From: CALGFH01 sp036003705 | Lineage (GTDB): Bacteria > Actinomycetota > CALGFH01 | NCBI GenBank assembly: GCA_036003705.1 | Contig: DASYSE010000083.1 | Coordinates: 1 to 61,395 of the forward strand | Direction: 5' to 3' | DNA length: 61,395 nucleotides | Shown here: piece after piece, positions 32,725-41,154 of the stretch | Layout of the letters: each line of letters begins with the position of its first letter | Numbering within the stretch: the first letter of the stretch is position 1 | Notes under the pieces: model-generated | Told to the model about the DNA's origin: nothing | Databases searched by the model: none | What the model saw: only the letters and a program-made list of their open reading frames with translations | Position numbers and translations under genes: made by a program

Positions 32725-34142
32725 CCGTAGACCGATCGGCCGGGTAGCTCCTCCTTGGCCAGGCGCTTGGCCAGATGCAGGCCCTCCATGGCGAACTCCA
32801 GGGCGGCGGCGGCCAGGCCGGGCGCCTCGGCCCTGTGGTCGTCGCCGAGCCGGCGCAGCAGCTGGGCCAGCCCGTGGACCGGCCCGACACGGGCCAGCAG
32901 CTCGGGCGCGGGTACCAGGTCGCCGCTCTCGACCGTCGCCCCGTCGTCGAACCGGTGCAACAGCCCGGACAGGTCGGACCCGGCCAGCCGGGCCCGCCAG
33001 GTCTCGGCGACCGCCCGGCGCAGCAGGTGCTTGAGCAGCTCCAGCTCCCTCCCCTCCTCGAGCTGGTCGAACTCGACCTTGCCGAGCGAGACCGGGACCA
33101 CCGCCTGCAGGTCGACCACCCTTGCCACCGGCAGCTCCTCGCCGGTGACCACGGCCCGCCGCACGGCCGAGGCGGCCACGGTCTCGGCGGCGGCGATGGC
33201 GAACCGTGCCGAGACGCCGGAGCGGGCGTCGATCTGGGGGGACTCGCGCACGGCGCGGGTGAAGCGGGCGATGATCTCCAGGAGATGTCCGGGGACCAGC
33301 GGCCGGCCGAGCGGTGTCTCGTCCCAGGAGAGCACGGCCTCCTGGCGGATCAGGGTCAGCTCGTCGTCGAGGCGCAGCGGGTAGTGGGTCCGGACCTCGG
33401 CCCCGAAGCGGTCCTTGAGCGGGGTGATGATGCGCCCCCGGTTGGTGTAGTCCTCGGGGTTGGCGCTGGCGATCAGGAGGAGATCCAGGGGCAACCGGAG
33501 CTGGTAGCCGCGGACCTGGATGTCGCGCTCCTCCAGCACGTTGAGCAGCGCCACCTGGATCCGCTCGGCCAGGTCGGGCAGCTCGTTGACGCTGAAGATG
33601 CCCCGGTTGGTGCGGGGCACCAGGCCGTAGTGGACGGTCTCGGGGTCGCCGAGGGTGCGGCCCTCGGCCACCTTGGTCGGGTCGATGTCGCCGATCAGGT
33701 CGCCGACGCTGGTGTCCGGGGTGGCCAGCTTCTCGCCGTAGCGCTCGGAGCGGTGGCGCCAGGCGACCGGCAGCTCCTCGCCCAGCTCGTCGAGCCGGCG
33801 GCGGCAGGCGGTGCAGGTCGGCACGTAGGGGTGGTCGTTGATCTCGCAGCCGGCGACCGCCGGGGTCCACTCGTCGAGCAGGTGGACCATGGAGCGGATC
33901 AGCCGGGTCTTGCCCTGCCCGCGCTCGCCGAGCAGCACGACATCGTGCCCGGCGAGCAGGGCCCGCTCCAGCTCGGGCAGGACGGTGTCGTCGAAGCCGA
34001 CGATGCCGGGGAAGCGGTCACCGTCGCCGGCCAGTCGGGCCAGCAGGTTGTCGCGGATCTCGTGCTTGACGGCCTTGTAGCGGTGGCCGGAGGCCCGAAG
34101 GCCGGCGAGGGTGGTGGGGGTCGGCGGGGTGACGGTGGTCAT
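32718..34142 (-). CDS. ChlI/MoxR-type AAA+ ATPase
   Basis: The 474-residue ATPase has Walker A LLGERGQGKTRLIRS (about 70), a four-Cys/His-like insertion (CEINDHPYVPTCTACRRRL), a conserved helix-2 region (DPETVHYGLVPRTNRGIFSV), Walker B-type NELPDLAERIQVALLNVLEE, and sensor 1 LLIASANPEDYTNRG. It resembles the magnesium-chelatase I subunit and MoxR ATPases, which act with VWA partners, and such a partner gene lies directly downstream. ATG 34142 is chosen because AAGGA lies about 6 bases upstream. The target protein is unknown. Confidence 0.9.
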   Translation of the reverse strand: MTTVTPPTPTTLAGLRASGHRYKAVKHEIRDNLLARLAGDGDRFPGIVGFDDTVLPELERALLAGHDVVLLGERGQGKTRLIRSMVHLLDEWTPAVAGCEINDHPYVPTCTACRRRLDELGEELPVAWRHRSERYGEKLATPDTSVGDLIGDIDPTKVAEGRTLGDPETVHYGLVPRTNRGIFSVNELPDLAERIQVALLNVLEERDIQVRGYQLRLPLDLLLIASANPEDYTNRGRIITPLKDRFGAEVRTHYPLRLDDELTLIRQEAVLSWDETPLGRPLVPGHLLEIIARFTRAVRESPQIDARSGVSARFAIAAAETVAASAVRRAVVTGEELPVARVVDLQAVVPVSLGKVEFDQLEEGRELELLKHLLRRAVAETWRARLAGSDLSGLLHRFDDGATVESGDLVPAPELLARVGPVHGLAQLLRRLGDDHRAEAPGLAAAALEFAMEGLHLAKRLAKEELPGRSVYGG

Positions 34143-34224
34143 GCGCGTCCTTACAGTCGGTCGCTGGTCGCTCGACCCATGGTGGCCCCACTGGCCCGGT
34201 TGCGCACGCCCAGCCTGGACACAC

Positions 34225-34355
34225 CGGTCGAGAACAGCGGCCAGGTATCCGGCGCCGCCTGCAGCGTCGAACCATCCGTGCAGCCCTGGAGCTGCGCGCC
34301 GCCAACGGCGGCCACCCAGCTCCCTCGAACCCGGAGACTCGACCGGTGTTCTAGC
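34225..34355 (+). repeat. Dispersed ~125-bp element, copy B
   Basis: The core runs from GAACAGCGG 34232 to TTCTAG 34354. Its ends are inverted rather than direct: ACACCGGTCGAG on the left and CTCGACCGGTGT on the right. The right CTAG supplies the TAG stop of the exonuclease gene on the minus strand. An internal hairpin GCCGCC-AAC-GGCGGC is present. Confidence 0.8.
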
Positions 34356-35397
34356 CGTCGGCGGATCGGCGCCAGGCGGCCCGGCCGAGCTGGCTGAAGG
34401 CGCCGAGGAAGCGTCCGGTGAGCTCGTCGGCGCCATGCTCCTCCAGCACCGAGGCCACCGCCCGCGCGTCCAGGCGCCGGGTGCAGGTGGCGACGTCGAG
34501 GGCGACGTCGTCGCGGATGGCCATCAGCTCCCGGTTGAGCTCGTAGGTGGCCCGCTGGGTGACCAGCGCCTCGGCCACCCAGGCGCCCAGCAGCCGGGTC
34601 ACCCCGGCCGGGTCGGCCATGGCCGCCTCCACGGTCCCGTAGGCGGCCAGCAGCCGGGCGGCGGTGATGGCGCCGATGCCCCGCACCCCTGGAAGGCAGT
34701 CGCTGGCGTCGCCCCGCAGGGCCGCGAAGGCGGAGTAGGCGGCCGGGCCAACCCCGTAGCGGGCCCGCAGCCAGCTCGGCGAGACCTGCTCCATGCGCCC
34801 GCCGGTGACCAGGTAGAAGACCTGCACGGTGGGGGCGACCAGCGCGAACGCGTCCTGGTCGCCGGTGGCCAGGGCGGCCGCGACCCCGCGCCGCCCTGCC
34901 AGGGCGGCCGCCGAGCCGAGCACGTCGTCGGCCTCGAGGCCTTCTGGGACGGCCACGCACAGCCCGAGCAGCTCCAGCAGGCCGGGCAGCTCCTCGAGCA
35001 GCCCGACGAGGGCGTCCTCCTTGGGCGGGCGGGCCGCCTTGTACCCGGGATGGCGGTCGCGCCGCAGCGAGCGTGCCGGGTCGTCGAACCCGACGACGCA
35101 GGCGCTCGGCCGGGTGGCGGCGCCGATACGGGCCAGCATGCCGAGGACCCGCTGCCTGGCCTCGCCCGGCGGCGCCTCGGCGCCGCCGACCGCGTGGAAG
35201 GCGCGGTGGGCCAGCCCGTTGCCGTCGACGGCGAGCAGCACCGGCACCGGCCGCCTGGACCCGCGCCGCCGGCTCGGGCGCCCCTGGGGTCCTTGGCGCC
35301 GAGCCGCGCCACCACCCTCGGCCGCAGCGGCCGCCTCCCCCGCCGGCTCGTCGAGCACGAAGAGCTGGGGGGAGTCGGCGGCGGGTATGGGAGGCAT
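34351..35397 (-). CDS. 5'-3' exonuclease (PolA N-terminal/flap nuclease family)
   Basis: The 348-residue protein has acidic metal-site motifs in order: LLAVDGNGLAHRAFHAVGG, VVGFDDPARSLRRDRHPGYK, GLEADDVLGSAAALA, LATGDQDAFALV, and the helix-hairpin-helix-containing RGDASDCLPGVRGIGAITAARLL. It would remove RNA primers or 5' flaps independently of the polymerase. A charged ~55-residue N-terminal tail precedes the nuclease. ATG 35397 is chosen; a TTG nine codons upstream is possible. The stop codon falls in repeat element B, so the C-terminus may have been trimmed or extended by it. Confidence 0.88.
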   Translation of the reverse strand: MPPIPAADSPQLFVLDEPAGEAAAAAEGGGAARRQGPQGRPSRRRGSRRPVPVLLAVDGNGLAHRAFHAVGGAEAPPGEARQRVLGMLARIGAATRPSACVVGFDDPARSLRRDRHPGYKAARPPKEDALVGLLEELPGLLELLGLCVAVPEGLEADDVLGSAAALAGRRGVAAALATGDQDAFALVAPTVQVFYLVTGGRMEQVSPSWLRARYGVGPAAYSAFAALRGDASDCLPGVRGIGAITAARLLAAYGTVEAAMADPAGVTRLLGAWVAEALVTQRATYELNRELMAIRDDVALDVATCTRRLDARAVASVLEEHGADELTGRFLGAFSQLGRAAWRRSADG

Positions 35398-35510
35398 GCG
35401 ACAACGATCACCCTTGAACGCCAACGGCGCAAGGCATGGGCGACACCCCCTGCCAGCCGGCCAACCGTTTGTGACACGGCGTCAACAGCGGGCTTTGTTA
35501 GATTGGCCCG

Positions 35511-35774
35511 ATGGTGGGCAGTGTCCAGCTGGAAGGGGGCCGGCGGCGGCGGCGCCAGGACTCCGAGCAGGAGATCCTGGAGGCGGCCGAGCGGCTGCTG
35601 CGCGAACGGCCGTTCCACCTCGAGGGTGTCTCCCGCGGCCTGGTCAAAGGCTTCGTGGACGCCACCTTCGGCCGGGTCGGGGCCTCCGACGACGATCGCT
35701 CGGCCGCCCCGGAGCCACGGTTCACCATCTGGATGCGGATCCTGTACGGCCCCGATCCCCTGCCCCGGACCTGA
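35511..35774 (+). pseudogene. TetR HTH fragment, 87 codons
   Basis: The start (RRRRRQDSEQEILEAAERLLRERPFHLEGV) matches helix 1 and the turn of TetR DNA-binding domains. The recognition helix and the whole ligand domain are missing, and the frame continues into an unrelated basic tail ending PDPLPRT. It is probably a remnant of a regulator of the oxidoreductase gene 7 bp downstream. A translated short protein cannot be excluded, since the frame is open from ATG to stop. Confidence 0.55.
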
Positions 35775-35781
35775 CCCACCG

Positions 35782-36723
35782 ATGCGGGCGGTCACCATCT
35801 CCGACGGCCGGCTGGTGGCGGCCGAGCGTCCCGACCCCGAGCCGGGTCGGGGCGAGCTGCTGGTGCGGGTCGCGGCCGCCGGCCTCAACCGCGCCGACCT
35901 GCTCCAGGCCAGGGGCGGCTATCCGGCCCCGCCGGGCAGCCCGGCCGACATCCCCGGGCTGGAGCTGGCCGGCGAGGTGGCGGCCGTCGGGCCCGATGTC
36001 CACCGTTTCGGGCCGGGTGACCGGATCATGGCCGTGGTCGGCGGCGGCGGCCAGGCCGAGCTGGCCGTGGTCCACGAGCGGCTGGCGATGCCGGTCCCCG
36101 ACGGGCTCGGCTGGCCCGAGGCCGGCGGGTTCCCGGAGGTGGTCACCACCGCCCACGACGCCCTGTTCACCCAGTGCGGCCTCGGCCTCGGCGACCGGTT
36201 GCTGGTCCAGGGCGCCGCCGGCGGGGTCGGCACGGCCGCGGTCCAGCTCGCCGCCGCCGCCGGGGCCCGGGTGGTGGCCAGCGTCCGGAACCGCGACCAC
36301 CACCGGGCGGTGGCCGACCTCGGCGCGGCCGTGGTGGTCGAGCCCGGCCAGGCCGCCGACCACGGCCCCTTCGACGTGGTCCTGGAGCTGGTCGGGGCGC
36401 CGAACTTCCCCGCCAGCCTGGACGCGCTGGCCACCGGCGGGCGCCTCATGGTCATCGGGGTCGCCGCCGGCGCGACCGTGGAGGTCGACCTGCACCAGCT
36501 GATGGCCAGGCAGGCTCGGCTGCTGGCCTCGACCCTGCGCCCGCGCCCGCTGGAACAGAAGGCCGACGCCGCCCGCCGGGTCGAGCACCAGGTCCTGCCG
36601 CTGGTGGCCGACGGCCGCCTCCGCGTCCCGGTGGCCGCCACCTTCCCTCTCGACCAGGCCCAGGAGGCCTACGATCGCTTCACGGCCGGCGGCAAGCTCG
36701 GCAAGCTGGTCCTGGTCACCTGA
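35782..36723 (+). CDS. Quinone oxidoreductase-like medium-chain dehydrogenase
   Basis: The 313-residue zinc-independent MDR enzyme has a GroES-like domain (GLNRADLLQARGGYP, PGLELAGEVAAVGPDV), the nucleotide-binding LVQGAAGGVGTAAVQLAAAAGARV, and a C-terminal FPLDQAQEAYDRFTAGGKLGKLV, the end typical of NADPH:quinone oxidoreductases and their PIG3-like relatives. It reduces quinones or enones with NADPH. No structural zinc cysteines are visible. It lies next to a TetR fragment that may have been its regulator. Confidence 0.92.
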   Translation: MRAVTISDGRLVAAERPDPEPGRGELLVRVAAAGLNRADLLQARGGYPAPPGSPADIPGLELAGEVAAVGPDVHRFGPGDRIMAVVGGGGQAELAVVHERLAMPVPDGLGWPEAGGFPEVVTTAHDALFTQCGLGLGDRLLVQGAAGGVGTAAVQLAAAAGARVVASVRNRDHHRAVADLGAAVVVEPGQAADHGPFDVVLELVGAPNFPASLDALATGGRLMVIGVAAGATVEVDLHQLMARQARLLASTLRPRPLEQKADAARRVEHQVLPLVADGRLRVPVAATFPLDQAQEAYDRFTAGGKLGKLVLVT

Positions 36724-36786
36724 GTCACTGAGGGGGGAGTGGTCGGTGGACGACGCGGGCGAGGTCCTGGAGGCGGCCAGGGACGC

Positions 36787-37242
36787 CTACCGCCGCCGGG
36801 CCTGGCCCTTCTCCGCCTCGACCTGGACGACGACCTGGCGCTTGAGCCGGCCGAGGATGGCCGCGATGCCCCGCAGGCGCAGCGGCGAGATCACCCGGTC
36901 CAGGCCGAGGGCGGTGTAGAAGCCGTTGGGCACGGCCAGCACCTCGGCCGCGGCGGCGCCGTTGAGGCCCTCGGACAGGATGCCGGCGAACCCGCGGGTG
37001 GTCGGCGCCTCCGGCGGGGCGTCGAAGTGGATGGTCACCCGGTCGCCGTCGCCCAGCTCGGTGGCCAGGAAGAACGGCGTCTGGCACTCGGGCACCTGCT
37101 CCATCGCGTCCCGGTGGCCGGCCAGGCGCTCCGGCAGCGGCGGCACCCGGCGCGAGTAGTCGAGCAGCGCCTCCAGGCGCAGCTCGACCGGGAGGTCGGC
37201 GAACTCCTCGACGATCTCCTGGAGCCGGGCCGGCATGGCCAT
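36787..37242 (-). CDS. sufE: SufE-family sulfur acceptor
   Basis: The 151-residue protein carries the acceptor cysteine in VPECQTPFFLATEL and the family's ALLDYSRRVPPLPERL and GFAGILSEGLNGAAAAEVL segments. SufE takes persulfide from a cysteine desulfurase and stimulates Fe-S assembly. Here it lies directly after a rhodanese, a pairing also seen in mycobacteria, so sulfane sulfur from the rhodanese may be its source. ATG 37242 (MAMPARLQ) is chosen; ATG 37266 would overlap the preceding small frame. Confidence 0.9.
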   Translation of the reverse strand: MAMPARLQEIVEEFADLPVELRLEALLDYSRRVPPLPERLAGHRDAMEQVPECQTPFFLATELGDGDRVTIHFDAPPEAPTTRGFAGILSEGLNGAAAAEVLAVPNGFYTALGLDRVISPLRLRGIAAILGRLKRQVVVQVEAEKGQARRR

Positions 37243-37246
37243 GGCG

Positions 37247-37339
37247 CTAGCGCACCGCCCGGGCATGCGCGGCGCGCATGTTCACCGCCTCGTTCCTCTC
37301 CAACGCGCTCGAGATGCGGCGCCGATACTCGGCCGGCAC
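37247..37339 (-). CDS. Possible 30-aa microprotein between rhodanese and sufE
   Basis: GTG 37339 follows the rhodanese TAG by a single base, and the frame ends four bases before the sufE ATG. The product is strongly basic and helical (EYRRRISSALERNEAVNMRA, then AHARAVR). Tight packing and the absence of any other content support a real gene or a coupling ORF. No clear ribosome site is seen. It could instead be spacer. Confidence 0.4.
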   Translation of the reverse strand: MPAEYRRRISSALERNEAVNMRAAHARAVR

Positions 37340-37340
37340 G

Positions 37341-38264
37341 CTACCCGACCGCCTTGAGACGGGGGTCGGGGCCGGGCTCGCTCGACCGCTCGATCGGCAC
37401 CCGCACCGAGTTGCCCCACTCGACCCAGGAGCCGTCGTAGTTGCGCACCCGCTGGAACCCGAGGAGCTGGCTGAGCACGAACCAGGTGTGGCTGGAGCGC
37501 TCGCCGATGCGGCAGTAGGCGACGATGTCGTCGTCCTTGCCGAGGCCGAGCTCGCCCTCGTAGATCGCTCGCAGCTGGTCGGCCGACTTGAAGGTGCCGT
37601 CGTCGTTGGCCGCCCGCTTCCAGGGCACGTTGGCCGCGCCGGGGATGTGCCCGCCGCGCAGCGCCCCCTCCTGCGGGTAGTCGGGCATGGCCAGCAGCTC
37701 GCCCGAGTACTCGCCGGGCGAGCGCACGTCGACCAGCCGCCCGTCGCCCCGGATGTGCTCAAGGACCTGCTCCCGGAAGGCGCGGATGACCGCGTCGTCC
37801 CGCTCCACCACTGGGTAGTCGGCGGTGTCGCGCCGCGGCACCTCGGTGGTGAGCTGGCGACCCTCCTCGACCCACTTCTGCCGGCCGCCGTCCAGCAGCC
37901 GCACGTCCTGGTGGCCGAACAGGGTCGCCACCCACAGCGCGTACGCCGCCCACCAGTTGGACTTGTCGCCGTAGAACACGATGGTGGTGTCGCGCCGGAT
38001 GCCCTTGGCCTCCATCAGCCGGGCGAAGCCCTCGCCGCTGACGTAGTCGCGCTCCACCGGGTCGTTCAGGTCCAGGTGCCAGTCGATCTTGACCGCACCT
38101 GGGATGTGTCCGGTCTCGTACAGCAGGACATCCTCGTCCGACTCGGCGACGACCAGGTTGGGGTCGTCCAGGTGCTCGGCCAGCCAGGCCGTCGTGACCA
38201 GGCGCTCCGGATGGGCGTAGGCGTCGAGCTTGGGGGCCGGGTCGAGCTCCGCCGCAGTGCTCAC
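37341..38264 (-). CDS. sseA: Thiosulfate/3-mercaptopyruvate sulfurtransferase, second copy
   Basis: The 307-residue tandem rhodanese has an active-site cysteine in AYCRIGERSSHTWFVLSQLL and the closing NYDGSWVEWGN. The first domain has TTIVFYGDKSNWWAAYALW and lacks the cysteine. GTG 38264 is chosen because GAGGAGG is about 4-5 bases upstream. It heads an apparent operon with the 30-aa frame and sufE, unlike the stand-alone copy at 23804, and is therefore the better candidate for Fe-S sulfur supply. It is divergent from the PP2C gene by 89 bp. Confidence 0.92.
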   Translation of the reverse strand: MSTAAELDPAPKLDAYAHPERLVTTAWLAEHLDDPNLVVAESDEDVLLYETGHIPGAVKIDWHLDLNDPVERDYVSGEGFARLMEAKGIRRDTTIVFYGDKSNWWAAYALWVATLFGHQDVRLLDGGRQKWVEEGRQLTTEVPRRDTADYPVVERDDAVIRAFREQVLEHIRGDGRLVDVRSPGEYSGELLAMPDYPQEGALRGGHIPGAANVPWKRAANDDGTFKSADQLRAIYEGELGLGKDDDIVAYCRIGERSSHTWFVLSQLLGFQRVRNYDGSWVEWGNSVRVPIERSSEPGPDPRLKAVG

Positions 38265-38353
38265 GGGTCCTCCTCGATGGCGATCGCGGTTGTCGGGCAC
38301 CACGATACCGCCGTCGCATGAGAACCTTCCCCGGACGGATGGAGGAACGCGAC

Positions 38354-39076
38354 ATGCGCCTGAGCAGCTTTGCGGGGACCGACGTCGGGCTGGCCCGGTC
38401 CGGCAACGAGGACAGCTACTTCTGCGGCCGGACCGTGTTCGCAGTGGCCGACGGGCTCGGTGGCCACCAGGGCGGCGAGGTCGCCTCGGCAACGGCGGTG
38501 GAGCCGCTGGCCGCCCTCGACGGCCGCGACTTCGCCGGGGTCGCCGAGGCGGCGCGGGCGCTGGCCGCCGCCATCCGGGAGGCGAACTCGGCCATCCTGG
38601 AGCGGGCCGCGGGCGATCCGGGCCTGTGGGGCATGGGCACCACCGTGACCGCCGCCGCCGTCGCCGGCGGCCGCTTCCTGCAGCTCGCCCACGTGGGCGA
38701 CAGCCGCGCCTACCTGCTGCACGATGGGACGCTGAACCAGCTCACCACCGACCACACGTTGGTCGGCGAGCTGGTCCGCCGGGGCCGCCTCACCCCGGAG
38801 CAGGCCGCCGTCCATCCCGAGCGCAGCATCCTGACCAGGGCGGTCGGCCTGGACCCCGGCATCATGGTCGACACCCCGGAACCTCTCGAGCTGGAGCCGG
38901 GCGACCAGGTGCTGCTCTGCTCGGATGGCCTCACCGAGACGGTGCGCGACGACCGGATCGCCACGCTGCTGGCCGAGCACGAGGACGGGCACGAAGCCTG
39001 CCGGGGCCTGATCGACGCCGCCAACGCCGCCGGCGGCCCCGACAACATCACCGTGGTGCTGGTCCGCGTGACCTGA
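38354..39076 (+). CDS. PP2C-family serine/threonine phosphatase
   Basis: The 240-residue enzyme has all PP2C motifs: ARSGNEDSYF, ADGLGGHQGGEVAS, WGMGTTVTAAAV, HVGDSRAYLL, LLCSDGLTETV and GGPDNITVVLV, providing the aspartates for the two-metal site. It resembles PstP, which reverses Ser/Thr kinase (PknB-type) phosphorylation, but it lacks the transmembrane tail and no kinase gene is adjacent. GGAGG is 8 bases before ATG 38354. Cytoplasmic. Confidence 0.93.
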   Translation: MRLSSFAGTDVGLARSGNEDSYFCGRTVFAVADGLGGHQGGEVASATAVEPLAALDGRDFAGVAEAARALAAAIREANSAILERAAGDPGLWGMGTTVTAAAVAGGRFLQLAHVGDSRAYLLHDGTLNQLTTDHTLVGELVRRGRLTPEQAAVHPERSILTRAVGLDPGIMVDTPEPLELEPGDQVLLCSDGLTETVRDDRIATLLAEHEDGHEACRGLIDAANAAGGPDNITVVLVRVT

Positions 39077-39120
39077 ACCGGGCGGGGCGATCACGCGCGC
39101 CGCTCCTTCCCCTCCGCCCC

Positions 39121-39729
39121 TCAGACTCGCCGCAGCACCGTCACCACCTTGCCGAGGATCCGGCCGTCGCTGCCGAACGGGATCGGCTTGTACTGCTTGT
39201 TGGCGGGCAGCAGCCGGATCCGGTCGCCGTTGCGCGAGAAGCGCTTGACGGTGGCTCCGTCCTCGGTGCCGGGGACCAGGGCGGCGACGATGTCGCCGTT
39301 CTGGGCGTCCCGCTGCTCGCGGACGACCACGTAGTCGTTCTCGGCGATCTGGGCGTCGATCATCGAGTCGCCGCGGACCCGCAGCATGAACAGGGTGCCC
39401 TCGCCGACCAGCTGGCGGGGCAGCAGGAAGTTGCCGTCGATCCGCTCCTCGGCGACGATCGGCGCGCCGGCGCGGATCTCGCCGACCAGCGGCACCGGGA
39501 CCGTCGGGGACTCGCCCCGGAGCTGGATCGACCGGTTCTTGCCGGCGTCGCGGCGGATCAGGCTGAGCGCCTCGAGCTTGTCCAGCCAGTAGCCGACCGT
39601 CCCGATGGAGCGCACACCGATCGCCTCGCGGATCTCGCGGACCGTCGGAACCAGCCCGGTGGCCGCATGCGAGTCCCGGATGAAGTCGTAGACCTTCTGG
39701 CCGGTCGCGCCCAGCTCGCCGTTCGTCAC
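39121..39729 (-). CDS. LexA-family self-cleaving repressor, second paralogue
   Basis: The 202-residue protein has an N-terminal winged helix (KVYDFIRDSHAATGLVPTVR, IGTVGYWLDKLEALSLIRRD), a cleavage site EIRAGAP (A87-G88), catalytic Ser 122 in VRGDSMIDAQI and Lys 162 in ATVKRFSR. It should be able to self-cleave with RecA. No CGAAC-N4-GTTCG box lies upstream, so it probably recognises another operator and is not under canonical LexA. The recognition region (REIREAIGVRSIGTVGYWL) differs from that of the 49146 protein. It has no clear partner gene. Confidence 0.88.
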   Translation of the reverse strand: MTNGELGATGQKVYDFIRDSHAATGLVPTVREIREAIGVRSIGTVGYWLDKLEALSLIRRDAGKNRSIQLRGESPTVPVPLVGEIRAGAPIVAEERIDGNFLLPRQLVGEGTLFMLRVRGDSMIDAQIAENDYVVVREQRDAQNGDIVAALVPGTEDGATVKRFSRNGDRIRLLPANKQYKPIPFGSDGRILGKVVTVLRRV

Positions 39730-39819
39730 CAGACCACCAACCCGTCGGCTTCGGTCGGGATGCCCGTTGCGTCACCTTCAATGCTGCACGCCCGAAGGGC
39801 GCCAGACAAGGGTATGCCG

Positions 39820-41154
39820 TTACCCCGACGAACCGCTGGATCTTTCCCCAGCCGGAAGCACGAAGCGCATGGTGGTCCCGTGACCCGGCGTGCTCTCGGC
39901 GGTGATCCGGCCGCCGTGGGCCTCGACCAGGCTCCTGGCGATGGCCAGCCCGAGCCCGGCGCCGCCCGAGTCGGCCGACTTCACGAACCGGTCGAACACG
40001 TATGGCAGGTCGCGGGCGTCGATGCCGGGGCCGGTGTCGGAGACGGCGAAGGCGATCCCACCCGGTGCCGGTCCCACCGTCACGGCGACCGACCCTCCCG
40101 GAGGTGTGTGCCGGATGGCGTTGGTGAGGAGGTTGGCCAGCACCTCGCCGATCCGCACCGGGTCGACGTCGAGCTCGGGCATGCGGTCGCCGCTGCGGCA
40201 GTCGAGCCGCACCCCGCCTCGGTCCGCCCTTGCCCGGAACGCGGCCGCCGCGTCCTGCGCCAGCGCGGCCGGGTCGACGTGCTCACGGTGGAGCCGGAGC
40301 ACGCCGGCCTCGGCCGTCGACAGTGTCTGAAGGTCGTCCAGCAGCCGCGCCATCACCGCCGTCTCCTCCAGGACCGGTCCCAGATGCGCCTCGTCGGCCG
40401 GGTAGACGCCGTCGAGCATCCCCTCGACGCTGCCGCGGATCACCGACAGGGGGGTCCGCAGCTCGTGGGCGACGTCGGAGAGCAGGGCGCGACGCTGCGC
40501 CTCGTTGGCCTGCAGACGCTCGGTCATCTGGTTGAACGAGTGGCCCAGGCGGCTAACCTCGCCGGGGCCGCGTGCCTGGACCCTGGTTGCGTAGTCGCCC
40601 CCGGCGACTCGGTCGGCGGCCTCCATCACGTCGCCGATCGGCGCCGCCATGCGCCGCACCGCCCGCCCGGCCAGGAACGCCACCGCCAGCAGCCCGAGGA
40701 TCAGGAGTGGGAAGGGGACGCCGGGCCCGCGCCGGTCTCCCGGCCCGAAGTCGCCCCCCGACAGCCACCTCCAGGCGATCCCGCTGGCCAGGAAGGTCAG
40801 CCCGAAGAACAGCGCGAACAGCACCCCGACCCGCCGGGAAAACCCCCGGCGCGGCCCACCCGCCCACGGCGGAGGGAACGGCTCGCCCTCCGGCCACCAC
40901 GGTGGCCGACGCCTCGCCCTCCCCCACCGGTGCGGGTACGGACCGTGCCCGCCCCCGGTCAGGCCGCCGTCCCGCCCCTGCCCCCCCGGCGGAAACGGAC
41001 CGGAACCGCCGCCCCCGGCCGGGCCGCCGTCCCGCCCCTGCCCCTCGGGCGGAAACGGACCGGAACCGCCGCCCCCGGCCGGGCCGCCGTCCCGCCCCTG
41101 CCCCCCGGGCGGAAACGGACCGGAACCGCCCCCGGCCGAGCCGCCGTCAGGCAT
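39820..41154 (-). CDS. HAMP-domain sensor histidine kinase
   Basis: The 444-residue kinase starts with a ~100-residue Gly/Pro-rich cytoplasmic tail built from a 20-residue tandem repeat. Two transmembrane helices follow (VGVLFALFFGLTFLASGIAW; FPLLILGLLAVAFLAGRAV) with only a short external loop, then HAMP, the H-box SDVAHELRTPLSVIRG, the N-box NLLTNAIRH and the G-boxes DTGPGI and GLGLAI. ATG 41154 overlaps the response-regulator stop by 8 bp. The very small external loop suggests membrane or intramembrane sensing, perhaps of the adjacent membrane protein. Confidence 0.93.
   Translation of the reverse strand: MPDGGSAGGGSGPFPPGGQGRDGGPAGGGGSGPFPPEGQGRDGGPAGGGGSGPFPPGGQGRDGGLTGGGHGPYPHRWGRARRRPPWWPEGEPFPPPWAGGPRRGFSRRVGVLFALFFGLTFLASGIAWRWLSGGDFGPGDRRGPGVPFPLLILGLLAVAFLAGRAVRRMAAPIGDVMEAADRVAGGDYATRVQARGPGEVSRLGHSFNQMTERLQANEAQRRALLSDVAHELRTPLSVIRGSVEGMLDGVYPADEAHLGPVLEETAVMARLLDDLQTLSTAEAGVLRLHREHVDPAALAQDAAAAFRARADRGGVRLDCRSGDRMPELDVDPVRIGEVLANLLTNAIRHTPPGGSVAVTVGPAPGGIAFAVSDTGPGIDARDLPYVFDRFVKSADSGGAGLGLAIARSLVEAHGGRITAESTPGHGTTMRFVLPAGERSSGSSG
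40962..41148 (-). repeat. 60-bp tandem repeat, about three units, in the kinase N-terminus
   Basis: Units with exact 60-bp period (40981, 41041, 41101 plus a partial copy before) encode the 20-residue motif GGGGSGPFPPGGQGRDGGPA. Units are almost identical at DNA level. Confidence 0.9.

Noticed and set aside
34225..34355. Integron attC site or transposon end for the dispersed element
   Set aside because: The ends (CTAGAAC/GTTCTAG) only loosely resemble RYYYAAC/GTTRRRY, the flanks differ between copies and no integrase or transposase is present.
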